From assembly GCA_964427955.1 (NCBI GenBank), contig CAYRWY010000082.1:1-16973 (forward strand): a stretch of 16,973 nt of DNA, in the 5' to 3' direction. The DNA is from JACRBK01 sp964427955 (GTDB lineage: Bacteria > Chloroflexota > Anaerolineae > Aggregatilineales > Aggregatilineaceae). The notes beneath the pieces are model-generated. The model did not search any database. It was given only the letters and a program-made list of their open reading frames with translations, and had not been told where the DNA came from. The stretch's first letter is position 1, and every line of letters starts with the position of its first letter. The position numbers and the translations under genes are program-made. Shown here piece after piece: positions 13,170-16,973 of this stretch.

Positions 13170-15968
13170 TTACTGCGGTGCCACACGATACACCACCGCG
13201 TTGCCCGCCTGGCACACCGGGCTGAGCACCTGGCTGAATTTGTCCAACCCCTGCTGGTATTGCAGCAGCGCGGTCGCATCATCACCCGCCAACTCCCGGA
13301 TCATCGTGCGTTCGCCATTGCCGACCACGATGTAATCGATCCCGTAGCGGTCGATGAGCTGCCAGGCACGCGCCCAATCCTGGGTCGTATAAATCTCGCG
13401 CGCGTCGGTAAAGCGATCCCGGCGCACGCCGTCTTCGATGCGCGTATCGATCAGGCCGGGCAGCGTGCTGCCACGCCACTGGCCTTCGTGGTTGCCCCAC
13501 CCCATCAGCGTGGGGATGCCGGTCTGCGCGCTGAACCGCCCGAACTCCGGGCGATAGCCGCAGTTGCACGGCGCTTCGAGCAGCACCCCGCTGCGATCCG
13601 GGTCCAGGTCCGCCAAACACTGAATCGCGGCATATTCGTCCGAACTGACCATCGTCGGCGCGCCGTTGAGGGTCAGCGGCGGCATGGTCCCACAGTCGGG
13701 CAGATCGTTGGCCTCGCACGCCGCGATCCGATCCTTGGTATTCTGCCGGTCCGAATACTCGTACAGGGCGCGCGACTGGGCGGCGTAGGCCGGGTAGATC
13801 ATCCCGGCGCTGAACAGCGCCACCACCACGATCCCGAACGCCAGCCGCCCGATCAGCGGCAGCAGGGCCAGCGCACCCGCCGGGTGGCGCTTGGGCTTGG
13901 CTTTGACGGGCAGCTCGTCGTCTGCCGGAACGGATTCGCCGGACAGCACCGACCAGACGGCATAGGCTCCGGCGATGCTGAACAGCAGCCAACCCTGGTA
14001 GTAGAGCTTGAAGACGGTGTTGATGCGCACCGCAAAGTTATCGTGCAGGTAGACGAAATCCGGCGCGAAGGTCAGGATCGCGCCTGCGCCGATCAACAGC
14101 AGCGCGAAACCTGCCGCCGGGCTGTAGTTGATCGTCCGCCGCGCCAGGACCTCATCGCGCGGCTGCCCCTCGTCGTCGATCTGGACGATCACCGCCGGGC
14201 GCGCGAACAGCCGTCCCGCTACGAAAAAGACCATGCCCAGCAGGAGCAGCTCGCTCGGCAGGCCGATCAGCCGCCGGTTCAGGATGTCGGAGAAGAGATC
14301 GCTAAATGGAGCCGAGGTCACGTAAGGCACCGCATAGACCGGGGAGCGAAGCTGCTGGCTGTGCCAGGCCATCCAGCCCTCCACCACCAGGATGAGCACG
14401 CCCGCCCACAGCGTGAGCAGCATCGCCAGCAGGCCCGCCTGCCAGTTGAAGCGCCAGCCCGCGCGGACGACCTCGGCCACCAGGAAGACGGCCAGCGGGA
14501 TCAGGAAGATGCCGAATTGCAGGAAAAACTGCTGCCAGGGCGTGGGGTAGATCACGTTGGGCAGCACGCCGCTGGCCTGCGAGGTGAAGCTGATGATCCA
14601 GGGCAGATAGCAGATCACCGCCAGCCCGCCGACGCCCAGCGTGAAGCGCACGATCCCCCACACGTCCGCGCGGGTCAGCCTGCCGGTGCCGTTGCGGATC
14701 AACCGCCGCAGCACTTCCGCGCCGATCAGCACCACGAGGTAGACGGCGTCCCAGGAGTTCATGAAGATCATGCCGCCGACCAGGATGGCATACAGCAGCG
14801 TGTCCCAGCGGCCCGGATCACGCCCGCCCAGCACCAGCCCCAGCGCCAATCCCACCGCCAGCACGGCAAACGGCAGCGCCAGCACGTGGGGATGGAGATC
14901 GGACAGCACGAAGCTGAAATTCGGAAATTCGGAGATCGGGTTGACGGCTTCGATCTGCCCGTCCAGGTGGCGATCATTGATCAGGCGGCTCTCGCGGAAC
15001 CACCACCAGTTCCCCCACCGGTCGAGCGGCTGGGGATCTTCGTCCCAGTTGGGCACGCCGTCGCCGTCGCTGTCCACCGGCACCTGGCGGACCACGCCGG
15101 TTTCGTCGGTGACCGTGGTCGTGCCTTCGTGATCGGCCACGTCCCAAAAATCGAAATAGGCCGCGTTGACCACGCCCGACGCATACCCCCGGTACGGCAA
15201 TTCGATCAGCGCCGTGCCCAGGTTGCCCATCAACACCAGGAAGCACATCCCCAAGACGCCCGCCGCCAGCGCCGCGGGACGGCTGCCGCCGCCGAAGCGC
15301 CCATGCCGCGCGCGGACGAGGTTGTAGACCACGCCGAAGGCCCCGATCCCGGCCAGCGCGAAGATCAGCGCGACCATGATCCCGAACGCGATCCCGCTGC
15401 TAACCCCGCTCAGATCGGCCAGCATGGCCATCAGCACGTAGCCGAAATAGTAGTAGCTGATGGCGTAGCCGCTCAGCCAGGCGTCGTGCGGCGGGAAGGT
15501 ATGGCTGGCGCGCACGCTGTTGAGGAACATGAATTCCATCGGCTTTTCGGTGCTGCCGATCTCCGGCTCGTGGGCGCGGTAGATCGCCCAGCCGAACAGC
15601 AGGACCAGGAACAGCACCTCAGTGAACACGACCAGCAGCCAGTGTTCCCCAAACCATTCCCGCACCGAGGGGCGATCCGGCCAGCGCAGGAACGCGACCA
15701 GGCTGACCGCCAGCACGACGATCCAGGCGAAGACCATGCCGCCGGGTTCGTTATCCAACGCGCCCAGGCTGGCGAGGAACCAGAACACAAAGCCGGTCAG
15801 CATCAGGCCCGCCGTCCGCGCCAGGGTATAGCCCCGGTCGGGCAGTCCCCCCAGCAGGCGGAACAACAGCGGCCACACCGCCGCGCCCGCCAGCGTGACC
15901 AGCAGCCACCAGCTCAGTACACTGCCGCCTTCGCGGCCCAGCCAATCGGGAATCAGAGAAAAGTCCAT
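13170..15968 (-). CDS. DUF2298 / Chlor_Arch_YYY polytopic membrane protein
   Basis: The 932-aa protein belongs to the Chlor_Arch_YYY (TIGR03662/DUF2298) family, large membrane proteins of Chloroflexota and Archaea that often occur near Agl23-like glycosyltransferases and are themselves thought to be GT-C-like. Hallmarks are Y130-RAHEPEIGSTEKPMEF (130-146) followed by LNSVRASHTFPPHDAWLSG and YYYFGYV, then D357-LHPHVLALPF, and NTVFKLYYQGW near 650. The C-terminal 230 residues are mostly soluble, include Cys-rich EAPCNCGYRP and end near YIVVGNGERTM (from 879). An acidic loop at 299-310 fits an EF-hand calcium loop. About 15 hydrophobic segments are visible. The product probably acts in surface glycan or glycolipid assembly; no reaction is proven for the family. 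I start at ATG 15968 (MDF...); an in-frame GTG at 15998 is possible and neither has a strong ribosome binding site. It follows its paralogue by about 90 bases. Confidence 0.85.
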   Translation of the reverse strand: MDFSLIPDWLGREGGSVLSWWLLVTLAGAAVWPLLFRLLGGLPDRGYTLARTAGLMLTGFVFWFLASLGALDNEPGGMVFAWIVVLAVSLVAFLRWPDRPSVREWFGEHWLLVVFTEVLFLVLLFGWAIYRAHEPEIGSTEKPMEFMFLNSVRASHTFPPHDAWLSGYAISYYYFGYVLMAMLADLSGVSSGIAFGIMVALIFALAGIGAFGVVYNLVRARHGRFGGGSRPAALAAGVLGMCFLVLMGNLGTALIELPYRGYASGVVNAAYFDFWDVADHEGTTTVTDETGVVRQVPVDSDGDGVPNWDEDPQPLDRWGNWWWFRESRLINDRHLDGQIEAVNPISEFPNFSFVLSDLHPHVLALPFAVLAVGLALGLVLGGRDPGRWDTLLYAILVGGMIFMNSWDAVYLVVLIGAEVLRRLIRNGTGRLTRADVWGIVRFTLGVGGLAVICYLPWIISFTSQASGVLPNVIYPTPWQQFFLQFGIFLIPLAVFLVAEVVRAGWRFNWQAGLLAMLLTLWAGVLILVVEGWMAWHSQQLRSPVYAVPYVTSAPFSDLFSDILNRRLIGLPSELLLLGMVFFVAGRLFARPAVIVQIDDEGQPRDEVLARRTINYSPAAGFALLLIGAGAILTFAPDFVYLHDNFAVRINTVFKLYYQGWLLFSIAGAYAVWSVLSGESVPADDELPVKAKPKRHPAGALALLPLIGRLAFGIVVVALFSAGMIYPAYAAQSRALYEYSDRQNTKDRIAACEANDLPDCGTMPPLTLNGAPTMVSSDEYAAIQCLADLDPDRSGVLLEAPCNCGYRPEFGRFSAQTGIPTLMGWGNHEGQWRGSTLPGLIDTRIEDGVRRDRFTDAREIYTTQDWARAWQLIDRYGIDYIVVGNGERTMIRELAGDDATALLQYQQGLDKFSQVLSPVCQAGNAVVYRVAPQ

Positions 15969-16038
15969 AAGGTTCAAGTCTCGCAGAGGCCGACCCACGT
16001 CCCGGCCCTACCGTATCACATCACGTTCCCCACCCGCA

Positions 16039-16063
16039 GGGGCGAGGCAAGCAGCGCCCCTAC
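16039..16063. repeat. Dispersed palindromic repeat core, copy 3
   Basis: The 18 bases GGCAAGCAGCGCCCCTAC (16046-16063) are identical to copies 1 and 2. Here the left arm is AGGGGCG (16038-16044), pairing with CGCCCCT (16055-16061). The longer upstream part of copies 1 and 2 is absent. It fills much of the 15969-16059 space between the two DUF2298 genes and overlaps the stop codon of the upstream one. Confidence 0.75.
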
Positions 16064-16973
16064 TCCCCGCTCGACACCACGCCGGTATATTCGACGCCCG
16101 GCACGACGTGATAGATCTTATCCATATACACGCTCTCTGCCGGGCATTGCTCAATATCGGTAATCGCCGTGTCCAGGCAGCGCGGATGCTCGTAGGCGAC
16201 TTCCAGCAGGCCCAGGTCAACCATCGTGTCGAATTTGGCCAGCCCTTCCGAATGCCCCGCCGTCTGCTTGCCGAGCGCCGAGTCGATCACGATGTCGCCG
16301 TAAAAGGCCCGTTCCAGCGCGCCGACGACGATATATTGGACGCCGTAATACTGGATCAGCTTCTCCGCCGCCGCGATGCCTTCCGCGCCGGTCAGGTGGT
16401 AGAACGCCTCGACGTTGTTTTCGTGGTTCTGGACCATGATGTCCATGTCCGGCAGGCTGCGCTGCTGAAGCTGGTGCCAGCGCCAGCCCAGGATCGTCGG
16501 CAGGCCGGTGTTGATGCTGATCCGCCCGTTCCAGTGATACTCGGACGGGTACTGGTGCGCTTCGACGATGACCGGTGTGCCATCGACGTTTTCTTCGAAC
16601 CAGCGGATCATATCATAATCGCCGTCCAAGCGGAACCAGACACCCGCTTCGCCGTGAATGGCATATTTCATATAGTCGTTGCCATCCAGCGTGATCGGGG
16701 TGTCTTTTTTGTTGAAACGGTCCATCGCGCGGCCCTGCGTCGCCAGAATCGGGTAGAACAGCGCGACGCTGAACAGGATCGCCAGCCCGCCCTGCCACAG
16801 CCCGCGCACCACCCCGTTCCAGCGCGGCGAGCTGTAGAGCATCCACGACAGCACGACCCCGCCAACAATACTCAACATGAACCAGACCTGCAAGTAGAAC
16901 TTGAAGACGGTGTTCTGGCGGCCAATGTCGCCATCCAGCACGACCAGTTCCACGCCCAGCGAGATCGCCAGCG
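16060..16973 (-). CDS. C-terminal part of a second DUF2298 / Chlor_Arch_YYY membrane protein (5' end outside window)
   Basis: The reading frame is open to the window edge (LAISLGVELVV...), so this is about the last 303 residues of a longer protein; the GTG at 16953 is an internal Val codon. GDIGRQNTVFKFYLQVW is the DUF2298 hallmark that in the neighbour reads NTVFKLYYQGW. Two membrane segments follow, then an extracytoplasmic domain of about 220 residues with YDMIRWFEENVDGTPVIVEA, LPTILGWRWHQLQQR and VQYIVVGALERAFYG. The last motif and the LP/GIPTLMGWGNHEGQWR counterpart show that it is a paralogue of 13170-15968 with a differently evolved C-terminus. The TAG stop comes from the palindromic repeat at 16039-16063. 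It is the most upstream gene of the minus-strand run. Confidence 0.85.
   Translation of the reverse strand, partial: LAISLGVELVVLDGDIGRQNTVFKFYLQVWFMLSIVGGVVLSWMLYSSPRWNGVVRGLWQGGLAILFSVALFYPILATQGRAMDRFNKKDTPITLDGNDYMKYAIHGEAGVWFRLDGDYDMIRWFEENVDGTPVIVEAHQYPSEYHWNGRISINTGLPTILGWRWHQLQQRSLPDMDIMVQNHENNVEAFYHLTGAEGIAAAEKLIQYYGVQYIVVGALERAFYGDIVIDSALGKQTAGHSEGLAKFDTMVDLGLLEVAYEHPRCLDTAITDIEQCPAESVYMDKIYHVVPGVEYTGVVSSGE

Noticed and set aside
13260..16163. A 967-codon open frame on the plus strand opposite the DUF2298 genes
   Set aside because: Same low-complexity Gln/Arg/His/Ala composition, no recognisable fold, and the minus strand carries clear family motifs throughout.
16060..16953. Complete 297-aa gene starting at 16953
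   Set aside because: The codon at 16953 is GTG within a continuous DUF2298 frame that remains open to the window edge, so the gene is truncated by the window, not complete.
1..16973. tRNA, rRNA or riboswitch genes
   Set aside because: No cloverleaf, rRNA-like or known riboswitch consensus was seen by eye in the intergenic stretches; the hairpins found are terminators or repeats.

Overview
The window looks like a scaffold from a high-GC member of the Chloroflexota, most likely an Anaerolineae-type lineage. The main evidence is a set of large membrane proteins (Agl23-like GT-C glycosyltransferases and Chlor_Arch_YYY/DUF2298 proteins) known mainly from Chloroflexota and Archaea. Dense intergenic palindromes and TTAGTTN heptad arrays fit this assignment. 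The taxonomy is inferred from gene content only. A run of exactly 100 N (13045-13144) marks a scaffold gap of unknown true size.

Left part (1-4621), mostly short, independently transcribed units. A metal-dependent amidohydrolase of the TRZ/ATZ-SAH deaminase type (121-1512, +) has its own sigma70-like promoter. It converges on an unrecognised 180-aa protein (1576-2118, -), which is divergent from a secreted protein made of four tandem PPC-like beta domains (2300-3829, +) closed by a strong terminator. After an intergenic region with a dispersed palindromic repeat and an 11-bp-period direct repeat that resembles an OmpR/PhoB-type site comes a small Tat-exported protein (4193-4621, +) with two Cys-rich EF-hand-like repeats.

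Right part (4643-16973), all on the minus strand. In transcription order: the C-terminal part of one DUF2298 protein (running off the window), a complete second DUF2298 protein, the heptad-repeat region with the scaffold gap, an integral-membrane GT-C-like protein, an ECF sigma factor, its zinc-finger anti-sigma factor, a wrecked GNAT acetyltransferase gene next to a palindrome-rich composite element, and a 1513-aa Agl23-like glycosyltransferase fused to a six-bladed NHL propeller, closed by a strong terminator. The likely theme is assembly or decoration of a surface glycan from lipid-linked sugars at the cytoplasmic membrane. The ECF sigma/anti-sigma pair sits inside the cluster and may control it.

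The most noteworthy non-coding structure is at 9437-9710. A roughly 220-bp block with 24-bp imperfect inverted ends and at least three perfect hairpins is bracketed by an 18-bp near-identical direct repeat. It sits between the anti-sigma gene and the acetyltransferase remnant, as if a MITE-like element had inserted into the operon. Three copies of a palindromic repeat core (near 4000, 9620 and 16050) show that such elements are spread along the scaffold; one of them supplies the stop codon of a DUF2298 gene.
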